Shown here: positions 1-6,400 of the stretch, piece after piece | Layout: each line of letters starts with the position of its first letter | How positions within the stretch are numbered: position 1 is the first letter of the stretch | Assembly: GCA_007121115.1 (NCBI GenBank) | Contig: SKMI01000031.1 | Coordinates: 1-12,320, forward strand | Direction of reading: 5' to 3' | Origin: Paracoccaceae bacterium | GTDB taxonomy: Bacteria; Pseudomonadota; Alphaproteobacteria; Rhodobacterales; Rhodobacteraceae | Length of the DNA stretch: 12,320 nt | The notes under the pieces: model-generated | Seen by the model: only the letters and a program-made list of their open reading frames with translations | Database searches by the model: none | Told to the model about the DNA's origin: nothing | Program-made: the position numbers and the translations under genes

Positions 1-37
1 GGCCGGGCGCCGCGCGCGCGGCGCGCGGCGCCCGGCC
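1..37. repeat. Perfect GC-only inverted repeat (17-bp arms)
   Basis: Positions 1-17 and 21-37 are exact reverse complements separated by the three bases GCG, so either strand can fold into a 17-bp stem made only of G and C. No T tract follows on the plus strand (the next bases are CAACGCCTGT), so it is not a textbook intrinsic terminator. It could be a terminator-like hairpin for a gene lying left of the window, or a dispersed intergenic repeat. Because it touches the window edge, its arms may extend further left. Confidence 0.75.
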
Positions 38-48
38 CAACGCCTGTA

Positions 49-94
49 CCGTCGCAGGGAACCTGCGGCGGTTCAGGGGACGGGAGAACCCGTC
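49..94. other. Two small adjacent hairpins in the region beyond rplT
   Basis: Positions 49-58 and 62-71 form a 10-bp stem with a GAA loop. It has one U-G pair if read from the plus strand and one A-C mismatch if read from the minus strand. Positions 79-84 (GACGGG) and 89-94 (CCCGTC) form a 6-bp stem with an AGAA loop. Together with the palindrome at 1-37 and the terminator at 118-150 this makes four hairpins in 150 bases. I see no coding region here. A small RNA or leader of a neighbouring gene is possible but unproven. Confidence 0.4.
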
Positions 95-117
95 GCGCCT
101 GGAGCGCAAGAACACCG

Positions 118-150
118 GCAAAGCAAGACGGGGGACCGAAGCCCCCCGCC
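118..150 (-). terminator. Intrinsic terminator of rpmI-rplT
   Basis: On the minus strand, 27 bases after the rplT stop codon, a stem forms between 150-142 and 135-127. It is nine pairs including two G-U pairs, and the loop is CUUCGG, the extra-stable C(UUCG)G tetraloop type. It is followed directly by TTGCTTTG, a T-rich tail. This is the layout of a Rho-independent terminator and implies that the ribosomal operon ends here, or is attenuated here if another gene follows beyond the window edge. Confidence 0.8.
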
Positions 151-176
151 TGATGAGTCAGCAAGTGTTGTGCGGC

Positions 177-539
177 TCACGCCATGGCGGCGCGGGCCTT
201 GTCGACGATCTGCCCGAAGGCCTCGGGCTCGTGCACGGCCAGATCGGCCAGCACCTTGCGGTCGACCTCGATCCCGGCCAGCGCCAGCCCGTGGACGAAG
301 CGCGAATAGGTCAGGGTCGGATCCACCGCACGCACCGCCGCGTTGATCCGCTGGATCCAAAGCGCACGGAAATTGCGCTTGCGGGTCTTGCGGTCGCGGG
401 TGGCGTACTGGTTGGCCTTGTCCACCGCCTGCGTGGCGGTGCGGAAGTTGCGCGAGCGGGCGCCATAATAGCCCTTGGCGGCCTTGACCACCTTGCGGTG
501 GCGGGCGTGGGTCACCTTGCCGGATGTAACGCGGGACAT
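177..539 (-). CDS. rplT: 50S ribosomal protein L20
   Basis: The 120-residue basic protein is ribosomal protein L20, which binds 23S rRNA early in assembly of the large subunit. The sequence shows the family hallmarks: an N-terminal basic extension (MSRVTSGKVTHARHRKVVK), the GYYGARSRNFRTA segment near residues 23-35, and the RKRNFRALWIQRINAAVR stretch near 52-69. The length matches the usual 117-120. The start is supported by GAGGAG about ten bases upstream. It lies 12 bases after rpmI and is clearly cotranscribed with it. In other bacteria L20 represses its own operon through the mRNA leader; whether it does so here is not shown. A strong terminator follows at 118-150. Confidence 0.97.
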   Translation of the reverse strand: MSRVTSGKVTHARHRKVVKAAKGYYGARSRNFRTATQAVDKANQYATRDRKTRKRNFRALWIQRINAAVRAVDPTLTYSRFVHGLALAGIEVDRKVLADLAVHEPEAFGQIVDKARAAMA

Positions 540-551
540 GTCTGGAACTCC

Positions 552-752
552 TCAGCGATCGTAGGGCATGTATTTCTTGACGATGCGGGCATCCTGATCC
601 GACAGGACCGTGGTGCCGCGCGCGTCGCGAATGAACTTGGGCGTCCGCTTGATCATGCCGTGGCGCTTGCCGGCCTGCGCCACCTTGACCTTGCCGCTGG
701 CGGTCATGGAAAAGCGCTTCTTGGCGCTCGATTTGGTCTTCATCTTGGGCAT
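552..752 (-). CDS. rpmI: 50S ribosomal protein L35
   Basis: A 66-residue, very basic protein starting MPKMKTKSSAKKRF, the signature opening of ribosomal protein L35, followed by conserved K-R-H and the C-terminal KKYMPYDR. L35 is a small component of the 50S subunit. The reading frame is open further upstream (to about 875), but the ATG at 752 is chosen because it gives the standard family length and is preceded by AAGGAG at the right distance (GCAAGGAGACGGAA before ATG). It is the first gene of the two-gene operon with rplT. The translation initiation factor gene infC, which precedes rpmI in many bacteria, is not present: the region upstream is non-coding. Confidence 0.97.
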   Translation of the reverse strand: MPKMKTKSSAKKRFSMTASGKVKVAQAGKRHGMIKRTPKFIRDARGTTVLSDQDARIVKKYMPYDR

Positions 753-816
753 TTCCGTCTCCTTGCGGGTCTTGAACGGTGATGACCGCGGCTCGGCATG
801 CCACTCCGGCCGGCCC

Positions 817-841
817 CGGTCCGATCCGTATCGGATCAGAC
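817..841 (-). promoter_or_regulatory. Hairpin at the 5' end of the rpmI-rplT leader
   Basis: Read on the minus strand, GGTCTGATCCG, ATA and CGGATCGGACC form an 11-bp stem (one U-G pair) with a three-base loop. It begins at about the transcription start predicted from the promoter at 847-875, so it would cap the roughly 88-base leader of the rpmI mRNA. It could stabilise the RNA or take part in feedback control by L20. The pairing is seen in sequence; the role is inference. Confidence 0.45.
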
Positions 842-846
842 CGCAG

Positions 847-875
847 CCTATACTGCGCCCGCGCACCCGCTTCAA
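847..875 (-). promoter_or_regulatory. Sigma-70-type promoter of rpmI-rplT
   Basis: On the minus strand TTGAAG (875-870) and TATAGG (852-847) are separated by exactly 17 bases, a good match to the housekeeping promoter. The start of transcription would fall near 840, about 88 bases before the rpmI ATG. Confidence 0.6.
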
Positions 876-904
876 GGGGCCGCATGCCGGTTTCCGGACA
901 TCCC

Positions 905-1035
905 CCGCCCCCTTTTCATCTGTGCCGAAATATCCTCAGGGGGTGAATGCGCGGCTTGCCGCGCAGAGGGGGCAGAATGCCCCCTGATCCGCCCGCAGGG
1001 CCAGAAGACTTGCGCCCGCGGAACGCGGGCGCGCC
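905..1035. repeat. Composite intergenic element with three hairpins
   Basis: This fills most of the 338-base gap between cvpA and rpmI, in which I find no gene. It contains a T-rich and A-rich block (913-936, with TTTTCATCTGTGCCG and AAATATCCTC), then three stems. The first is TGCGCGG/CCGCGCA at 948-965 with a CTTG loop. The second is AGGGGGCA/TGCCCCCT at 967-985 with a GAA loop. The third is GCGCCCGCG/CGCGGGCGC at 1012-1032 with a GAA loop. The whole pattern resembles an intergenic sequence I recall recurring in Rhodobacteraceae genomes. That family identity is from memory and only one copy is visible in this window. Confidence 0.5.
1009..1032 (-). terminator. Probable terminator of radA-cvpA
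   Basis: A perfect 9-bp stem (1032-1024 with 1020-1012, loop TTC on the minus strand) is followed on that strand by AAGTCTTCTGG, which is only moderately T-rich. It lies 58 bases after the cvpA stop and upstream of the rpmI promoter, the place where a terminator is expected. It is also the third hairpin of the composite intergenic element. Confidence 0.5.
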
Positions 1036-1090
1036 GCAAGGTCACGCCAGGGACAAGCTGGTTGCGCTTCCCCGAAGCCCGAGGTGCCGC

Positions 1091-1651
1091 TCAGCGCGGC
1101 ATCCCGCAGGCGCCGACCAGTTCTTCGTAGCGGGCAACGATCCAGTTCGGCGCGTCCTCGGGGATCGCCTCGTCGATCGAGCCCGAAAGCCGCGCGAACA
1201 CGGCCGCCGAGCGCGACTCGTCCACCATCTCCACCGTCCCCGCCGGCACCGCACGCTCGAAGACGATCAGCGCCACCGCCACCAGCAGCATGCCGCGCAG
1301 CACGCCGAAGAAGAACCCCAGCCCCTGGTCCAGCCCCCCCAGCGCCGAGCGCCGCACCAGCGACGAAAACAGTGGCGTGAACAGCGCCGCCAGCACCAGC
1401 ACGATGGCGAAGACCGCGGCAAAGGCGGCGATGATGGTCAATTCGCAACTGTCGCCGAGGAAATCGCCCAGATAAGGCACTTCGCGGATCAGCGGCTCCA
1501 TCGCCGGGGCAAGGATGAAGGCCAGGACCGCCGCCGCGACCCAGCCCAGAATCGCCAGCATCTCACGCACGAAGCCGCGCGAATAGGCCAGGATCGCCGA
1601 GATGATGATGACCGCGGCCACCACACCGTCGATGATGGTGAAGGCTTCCAT
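1091..1651 (-). CDS. cvpA: CvpA family membrane protein
   Basis: A 186-residue inner-membrane protein of the CvpA family (named after colicin V production in E. coli). Hydrophobic segments lie near residues 5-24, 29-50, 70-92 and 110-131. The two conserved family stretches are visible: YSRGFVREMLAILGW around 23-37 and LDQGLGFFFGVLRG around 107-120. The C-terminal 50 residues are hydrophilic. The ATG is preceded by AGGAGAG. It sits 38 bases after radA and is probably cotranscribed with it. The molecular role of CvpA is not settled; it has been linked to envelope stress tolerance. In related genomes purF normally follows cvpA, but here a hairpin element and rpmI-rplT follow instead. Confidence 0.9.
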   Translation of the reverse strand: MEAFTIIDGVVAAVIIISAILAYSRGFVREMLAILGWVAAAVLAFILAPAMEPLIREVPYLGDFLGDSCELTIIAAFAAVFAIVLVLAALFTPLFSSLVRRSALGGLDQGLGFFFGVLRGMLLVAVALIVFERAVPAGTVEMVDESRSAAVFARLSGSIDEAIPEDAPNWIVARYEELVGACGMPR

Positions 1652-1689
1652 ATGCTTGCTCTCCTGCCCCGCTACCCACTGACGACGTG

Positions 1690-3054
1690 TCAGCCCGCGC
1701 CGAAATACGCCCCCGTGAACGCCGTCAGGTCGGGCATCTGCACCACGTCCAGACCGGCATCCCCGCCGAACTTGCTGCGTGCGGGCGCGATCGCCCGGCA
1801 GAAACCAAGTTTTTGCGCCTCTTTCAACCTGTTTTCGGTCTGCACCACCGGGCGCAGGGCACCGGACAGGCTGATTTCACCGAAAACCACCGTATCGGCG
1901 GGCAATGCCACATCCTCGCGCGCTGACAGAAGCGCCGCCGCCACCGCCAGATCGGCGGCGGGTTCGGACACCTTCATCCCTCCCGCCACGTTCAGGAACA
2001 CGTCCATCCCGGCAAACGGGATGCCGCAGCGCGCTTCCAGCACTGCCAGGATCGTCGACAGCCGCGCCCCGTCCAGTCCCACCACTGCCCGGCGCGGCGT
2101 GCCCAGCGTCGACTGCGCCACCAGCGCCTGGATCTCGGTCAGCAGTGGGCGCGTCCCCTCGATCCCGGCAAAGACCACCGAGCCGGGGCTGGGCGTGCCG
2201 CGTTCGGACAGGAACAGGGCGGAAGGGTTGGCGACCTCCGAAAGTCCGCGGCCCGTCATCTCGAACACGCCGATCTCGTCCGCCGGGCCGAAGCGGTTCT
2301 TGACGCTGCGCAGGATCCGGAACGGGTGGCCGCGCTCGCCCTCGAAGTACAGCACCGTGTCCACCATGTGCTCGACCACGCGCGGCCCGGCGATCTGGCC
2401 CTCCTTGGTCACATGGCCGACCAGCACCACCGACACCCCGCGCCGCTTGGCGAAACTGACCAGCTCATGCGCCGCCGCGCGCACCTGCGCGACCGAGCCC
2501 GGCGCGCTTTCCACCGTGTCCAGCCACATGGTCTGGATCGAATCGATCACGGCAAGGTCCGGGCGCTCGCGGTCGAGCGTGGTCAGGATGTCGCGCAGCG
2601 CGGTTTCGGTGCCCAATGAGACCGGCGCCTCGGCCAGTCCCAGCCGCCGGGCGCGCAGCCGCACCTGCGCGCCTGCCTCCTCGCCCGAGACATAAAGACA
2701 CCGCAGCCCCTGCCCGGCGAACCCCGCCACCGCCTGCAACAAGAGCGTCGACTTGCCGATCCCCGGATCGCCCCCCACAAGGATGGCCGACGCCGGGACC
2801 AGCCCACCACCCAGCACCCGGTCCAGTTCCGCCAACCCGGAGGTGCGGCGCGGTGGCGGCGCCTCGTCATCTTCCAGCGTGCCAAGCGCGATCTCGCGCC
2901 CGCGCGCTTTCAGCGCCCGCGCCCCCGGCCCGGCGCCCAGCGGCGCATCCTCGGTGATTGTGTTCCACGCCCCGCAGGCATCGCAGCGTCCCGCCCATTT
3001 GCGGTGCTTCGCCCCGCAGGCGGAGCAGGTGAAACTGGTGGCGGATTTGTTCAT
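1690..3054 (-). CDS. radA: DNA repair protein RadA
   Basis: This 454-residue protein is full-length RadA (Sms), a RecA-like ATPase that drives branch migration of recombination intermediates in DNA repair. An N-terminal zinc finger has C10, C13, C24 and C27. Walker A is GDPGIGKST at 95-103, and a Walker B-like LAVIDS lies near 167-172. The RadA-specific KNRFG motif is at 252-256. The region from about 270 onwards is the Lon-protease-like domain, with NVAGGMKVSEPAADLA near 355-370. No Shine-Dalgarno is evident before the ATG. A CATAAC hexamer at 3068-3063 lies only eight bases upstream, so a very short or absent leader is possible. It is divergent from the MFS gene and precedes cvpA. Confidence 0.96.
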   Translation of the reverse strand: MNKSATSFTCSACGAKHRKWAGRCDACGAWNTITEDAPLGAGPGARALKARGREIALGTLEDDEAPPPRRTSGLAELDRVLGGGLVPASAILVGGDPGIGKSTLLLQAVAGFAGQGLRCLYVSGEEAGAQVRLRARRLGLAEAPVSLGTETALRDILTTLDRERPDLAVIDSIQTMWLDTVESAPGSVAQVRAAAHELVSFAKRRGVSVVLVGHVTKEGQIAGPRVVEHMVDTVLYFEGERGHPFRILRSVKNRFGPADEIGVFEMTGRGLSEVANPSALFLSERGTPSPGSVVFAGIEGTRPLLTEIQALVAQSTLGTPRRAVVGLDGARLSTILAVLEARCGIPFAGMDVFLNVAGGMKVSEPAADLAVAAALLSAREDVALPADTVVFGEISLSGALRPVVQTENRLKEAQKLGFCRAIAPARSKFGGDAGLDVVQMPDLTAFTGAYFGAG

Positions 3055-3062
3055 GCCCGGGC

Positions 3063-3092
3063 GTTATGGCTTGCGCGGGCCGTCAAGCGCAA
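3063..3092 (-). promoter_or_regulatory. Candidate radA promoter, close to the start codon
   Basis: Minus-strand CATAAC (3068-3063) matches four of six -10 bases. TTGCGC (3092-3087) lies 18 bases upstream as a weak -35. A better-looking TTGACG (3086-3081) is only 12 bases from CATAAC, too close to pair with it. The predicted start of transcription would fall within a few bases of the radA ATG. Confidence 0.3.
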
Positions 3093-3137
3093 GGCCCCAG
3101 AACCTTTGCGCGTTCATGGCGAAGCAGACGAGCAGGC

Positions 3138-3166
3138 TTGGCCCTGACGCGTGCGCGCGCTAACAC
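3138..3166 (+). promoter_or_regulatory. Candidate promoter for a leaderless MFS-gene transcript
   Basis: TTGGCC (3138-3143) and TAACAC (3161-3166) are 17 bases apart. The -10-like hexamer ends six bases before the ATG, which would place the start of transcription at about the A of the start codon. The only SD-like bases, AGG in GCAGGT, touch the ATG and are too close to work normally. The hexamer matches are modest. Confidence 0.3.
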
Positions 3167-3172
3167 GCAGGT

Positions 3173-4480
3173 ATGACCGAGACCCGAACCACCGTGCAAC
3201 GCGCCTATGACGCGCTGACCGCCGAGGATGACGGCCGGGTCTGCCGCGATATCTCGGACACGGCCTGCAACCAGCAACCGCAAAACTTCCTGCGCCACGC
3301 CAGCGCGCTGGGGCTGAACAAGGCCGCCGACGGGCTGGCCGACCCCAAGCTGGTGCTGTCCTGGCTGATGACGCATCTGGGCGCGCCCGCCGCGCTGATC
3401 GGCCTTCTGGTGCCGATCCGCGAGGCCGGATCGCTCCTGCCGCAGCTTTTCACCGCCGCGCGCATCCGGGCGATGGCCCGGCGCAAATGGGCCTGGGCGG
3501 GGGCGGCGCTGGGTCAGGGCGCGGGGGCGGCGCTGATGCTGGGGGCCGCGCTGACGCTGGAGGGGCTGGTCGCCGGGCTGCTGATCCTGACCGGGCTTGC
3601 GGTGCTGGCGCTGTCGCGCTCGGTAGCGTCCGTCGCCTACAAGGACGTGCTGGGCAAGACCATCGACAAGGGGCAGCGTGGCACGGTCACGGGGCTGGCG
3701 GCCTCATGGTCATCGGTGGTGGTGATCGGTTTTGCTCTGGTGCTGATCGCGTTTTCCGACGCGCGCTTCGCGGTCGTGGCCGGGGCGCTTGCACTGGCCG
3801 CAGGGGCCTGGGTGCTGGCGGGCGTGATCTTTGCCGGGCTGGCCGAGGATCCCGGTGCGCAGGACGGCGGCGCCAACGGCTGGCAGGCGGCCATCGCCAA
3901 CCTGGGCTATCTGCGCGAGGACCCGCAACTGACCCGCTTCATCGCCGCGCGCGGGCTCCTGACCGCCACGGCGCTGGCCCCACCCTGGCTGGTGGTGCTG
4001 GCCGCGGGCGACGGGGGCGCGGCGCTCGAAGGGCTGGGCGCGCTGGTGCTGGCCTCGGCCCTGGCCGCGCTGGTCTCCGGCTATGTCTGGGGGCGGCTGG
4101 CGGACCGGTCTTCGCGCCGGGTGCTGATCTGGACCGGGATCAGCGGTGCGACGGGCATGGTGTTGACGCTGATCTTCTGGGCGCTGGGGCTGTCGGGCAC
4201 GCTCTGGGCCATGCCGCTGGCGCTGTTCGCGATCATGGTGGCGCATCAGGGTGTGCGGCTGGGGCGGTCGACCTATCTTGTGGACATGGCCGCCAAGGAC
4301 CGCCGCGCGATCTATACCGCCATTGCGAACACGGTGATCGGCGCTATCCTGTTGGCCAGCGGGATCTTTGGCGCCATCGCCGGGCTGTTCGGTGCCGCCG
4401 TCACGCTGGGGCTGTTTGCGCTGATGGCGCTGGGCGGGGCCTGGGTCGCCTACGGGCTGAAGGAACTGGGGGAGGCATGA
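3173..4480 (+). CDS. MFS transporter, substrate unknown
   Basis: A 435-residue, very hydrophobic protein with about 11 to 12 membrane segments between residues 60 and 428, which fits the major facilitator superfamily. SGYVWGRLADRSSRR near 302-316 resembles the conserved MFS loop motif (G, then D-R at its end) in the second half of the fold. A soluble loop near 225-250 would be the central loop. Unusual is a hydrophilic N-terminal region of about 58 residues before the first membrane segment, with two cysteines (C24 and C32) and the segment DISDTACNQQPQNFLRHA, which looks conserved in style but which I cannot assign. The substrate cannot be read from sequence. Its stop codon overlaps the next ATG (ATGA at 4477-4480), so it is translationally coupled to the hydrolase. 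Confidence 0.85.
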   Translation: MTETRTTVQRAYDALTAEDDGRVCRDISDTACNQQPQNFLRHASALGLNKAADGLADPKLVLSWLMTHLGAPAALIGLLVPIREAGSLLPQLFTAARIRAMARRKWAWAGAALGQGAGAALMLGAALTLEGLVAGLLILTGLAVLALSRSVASVAYKDVLGKTIDKGQRGTVTGLAASWSSVVVIGFALVLIAFSDARFAVVAGALALAAGAWVLAGVIFAGLAEDPGAQDGGANGWQAAIANLGYLREDPQLTRFIAARGLLTATALAPPWLVVLAAGDGGAALEGLGALVLASALAALVSGYVWGRLADRSSRRVLIWTGISGATGMVLTLIFWALGLSGTLWAMPLALFAIMVAHQGVRLGRSTYLVDMAAKDRRAIYTAIANTVIGAILLASGIFGAIAGLFGAAVTLGLFALMALGGAWVAYGLKELGEA

Positions 4481-5220
4481 GCGCGTTTCTGGAAACACCG
4501 CAGGGGCGGCACATCGCCTATAACCGCACCGAAGGCCGCGCACCCGGGGTGGTGTTCTTGGGCGGGCTGGTGTCGGACATGACCGGGACCAAGGCGACGC
4601 ATCTGGAAGCCTGGGCCCGCGCCGAAGGCCGCGCCTTCCTGCGCTTCGACTACTCGGGCCACGGCGAAAGCTCGGAACGGTTCGAGGATGGCTGCGTCGG
4701 CGACTGGGCCGAAGACGCGCGCGAGGCCATCACCACCCTGACCGACGGCCCGCAGGTGCTGGTCGGCTCGTCGATGGGCGGCTGGATCGCGCTCCTGCTG
4801 GCGCGCGCGATCCCCGAACGGATCGCCGCCATCGTCGGCATCGCCGCCGCGCCGGATTTCACCGAAGACAGCATGTGGGCCGAGGCCAGCGACGAACAGC
4901 GCGCGCAGCTGATGAACGAAGGGTTCTTCATCGAGCCCTCGGACTATTCCGACGAGGGCTACATCGTCACCCGCCGGATGATCGAGGACGGTCGCCACAA
5001 CCTCGTTCTGCGCGCGCCGCTGTCCCTGCCCTTTCCTGTGCGCCTGCTGCACGGGACGGCGGATACGGATGTGCCCGTGGCGGTGGGGCTGCGGCTGATG
5101 GAACACGCCGACTGCGCCGATCTGCGGCTGACGCTGGTCAAGGGCGCGGATCATCGCTTTTCCACGCCCGAATGCCTGGACCTGATCACCGACACCATCG
5201 CCACACTCCCCGGCACCTGA
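4477..5220 (+). CDS. ABHD10-like alpha/beta hydrolase (serine esterase)
   Basis: A 247-residue single-domain alpha/beta hydrolase. The nucleophile elbow is GSSMGGW with S99. The acid is probably D196 in HGTADTDVP, and the histidine is H226 in GADHRF. The oxyanion region (FLGGLVSDMTGTKA near 28-40) and RFDYSGHGESS near 56-66 are strikingly like mitochondrial ABHD10, an enzyme known to cleave S-acyl (palmitoyl) groups and acyl glucuronides. A thioesterase or carboxyl esterase activity is therefore the best guess; the natural substrate is unknown. There is no signal peptide, so it should be cytoplasmic. GGGGGAGG before the ATG is a strong ribosome binding site. It overlaps the transporter gene by four bases and is followed after 13 bases by argE. 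Confidence 0.88.
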   Translation: MSAFLETPQGRHIAYNRTEGRAPGVVFLGGLVSDMTGTKATHLEAWARAEGRAFLRFDYSGHGESSERFEDGCVGDWAEDAREAITTLTDGPQVLVGSSMGGWIALLLARAIPERIAAIVGIAAAPDFTEDSMWAEASDEQRAQLMNEGFFIEPSDYSDEGYIVTRRMIEDGRHNLVLRAPLSLPFPVRLLHGTADTDVPVAVGLRLMEHADCADLRLTLVKGADHRFSTPECLDLITDTIATLPGT

Positions 5221-5233
5221 GGACAGACGCCCG

Positions 5234-6400
5234 ATGCCCCGCACCCTGAGCGCCCGCGATATCCTGGTCCGGCTGGTCGCCTTCCCCACGGTCAGCCGCG
5301 ACAGCAACCTGCCCCTGATCGACTGGGTGGAGGGCTATCTGGCCGAGCACGGGATCACGGCCACCCGCGTGCCCTCGCCCTGCGGGACCAAGGCGCATCT
5401 GTTTGCCCAGGTCGGCCCCGATGTGCCCGGCGGCGTGGTGCTTTCGGGCCATACCGATGTGGTGCCGGTGGACGGGCAGGACTGGAGCACCGATCCGTGG
5501 CAGGTCACCGAACGCGACGGGCGGCTATACGGGCGCGGCACCTGCGACATGAAGGGGTTCGACGCGCTGGCCATAGCCGCCATGGTGCAGGCGCAGGGGA
5601 TGGACCTTGCCCGCCCTCTGCAACTCGCGCTGTCGTATGACGAGGAGGTCGGCTGCATGGCGGTGGTCGATCTGGTCGCCGCCATGGTCGAGCATCTGCC
5701 GCGCGCCGAGGCGGTGATCGTGGGCGAACCGACGGGCATGCAGGTGGTCACCGGCCACAAGGGCGGCACCGGCTACCGCGTGCATGTGCGCGGGTACGAG
5801 GTGCATTCCTCGATCCTGCACAGGGGCGTCAGCGCGGTGATGGAGGGAGCGCGCCTGATCCAGTGGGCCAATGACCGGAACGCCGAGAGTGCGCGTGCCA
5901 CGCCCGGCCCGCTGGCCGCGCCCTTCGATCCGCCCTGGACCACGCTGCATGTGGGCACCATTTCCGGCGGAACCGCGCATAACATCACCGCCAGGGACTG
6001 CCATTTCGCGCTCAGCTTCCGGGTCGTGCCGGACGATGATCCGGAGACCTGGTGCGCGGCCTTCGAGGCCGAAGCGGCACGGGTCGAGGCCGCCATGCAG
6101 GCCATCCGACCGGAGGCAGCGATCCACCTTGACCGCTACTTCGCCATGCCCGGCCTGCAACCCGAACCAGGCGGCAAGGCAGAAGAACTGGCCCGCCGCC
6201 TGACCGGCGACAACGGCACCCATGTGGTCAGCTACGGCACCGAAGGCGGGCAGTTTCAGGCGCGGGGATATTCCACCGTGGTCTGCGGCCCCGGAGACAT
6301 CGCCCAGGCGCACCAGCCTGACGAATTCATCGAAATCGCGCAATTCGAGGCTGGCGCGGCCTTCCTTGACCGACTGATTCAGGAATTGCAGACGCGCTGA
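5234..6400 (+). CDS. argE: Acetylornithine deacetylase (ArgE-type M20 metallopeptidase)
   Basis: This 388-residue protein matches ArgE, the zinc amidohydrolase that removes the acetyl group from N-acetylornithine. The expected M20 metal and catalytic residues are all visible: H73 and D75 in SGHTDVVP, D105 in GRGTCDMKG, the E137-E138 pair in SYDEEVGC, E165 in GEPTG, and the C-terminal histidine in AHQPDEF. The dimerisation domain lies roughly between 175 and 290 (GHKGG, VHSS). The length is usual for ArgE. The start has GAGGA, overlapping the hydrolase stop, as its ribosome binding site. Because many alphaproteobacteria recycle acetyl groups through ArgJ, this enzyme may be dispensable for arginine synthesis and could deacylate another amino compound; that is inference. 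Confidence 0.88.
   Translation: MPRTLSARDILVRLVAFPTVSRDSNLPLIDWVEGYLAEHGITATRVPSPCGTKAHLFAQVGPDVPGGVVLSGHTDVVPVDGQDWSTDPWQVTERDGRLYGRGTCDMKGFDALAIAAMVQAQGMDLARPLQLALSYDEEVGCMAVVDLVAAMVEHLPRAEAVIVGEPTGMQVVTGHKGGTGYRVHVRGYEVHSSILHRGVSAVMEGARLIQWANDRNAESARATPGPLAAPFDPPWTTLHVGTISGGTAHNITARDCHFALSFRVVPDDDPETWCAAFEAEAARVEAAMQAIRPEAAIHLDRYFAMPGLQPEPGGKAEELARRLTGDNGTHVVSYGTEGGQFQARGYSTVVCGPGDIAQAHQPDEFIEIAQFEAGAAFLDRLIQELQTR

Noticed and set aside
553..875. Longer version of rpmI starting at 875
   Set aside because: The 41 extra residues do not resemble L35 and would overlap the predicted promoter. The ATG at 752 has a clear AAGGAG and the family length.
947..2695. Plus-strand open frame of 582 codons opposite cvpA and radA
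   Set aside because: It is antisense to two well-supported genes, is Arg/Pro/Ser-rich without domain character, and is typical of the stop-poor antisense frames of high-GC genes.
3487..4476. A long open frame (up to 577 codons) running into the hydrolase in the hydrolase frame, over the MFS gene
   Set aside because: It is an upstream extension without stops caused by very high GC. The predicted residues are Gly/Arg/Ala-rich low-complexity, whereas the MFS frame gives proper membrane segments. The ATG at 4477 with GGGGGAGG is the real hydrolase start.
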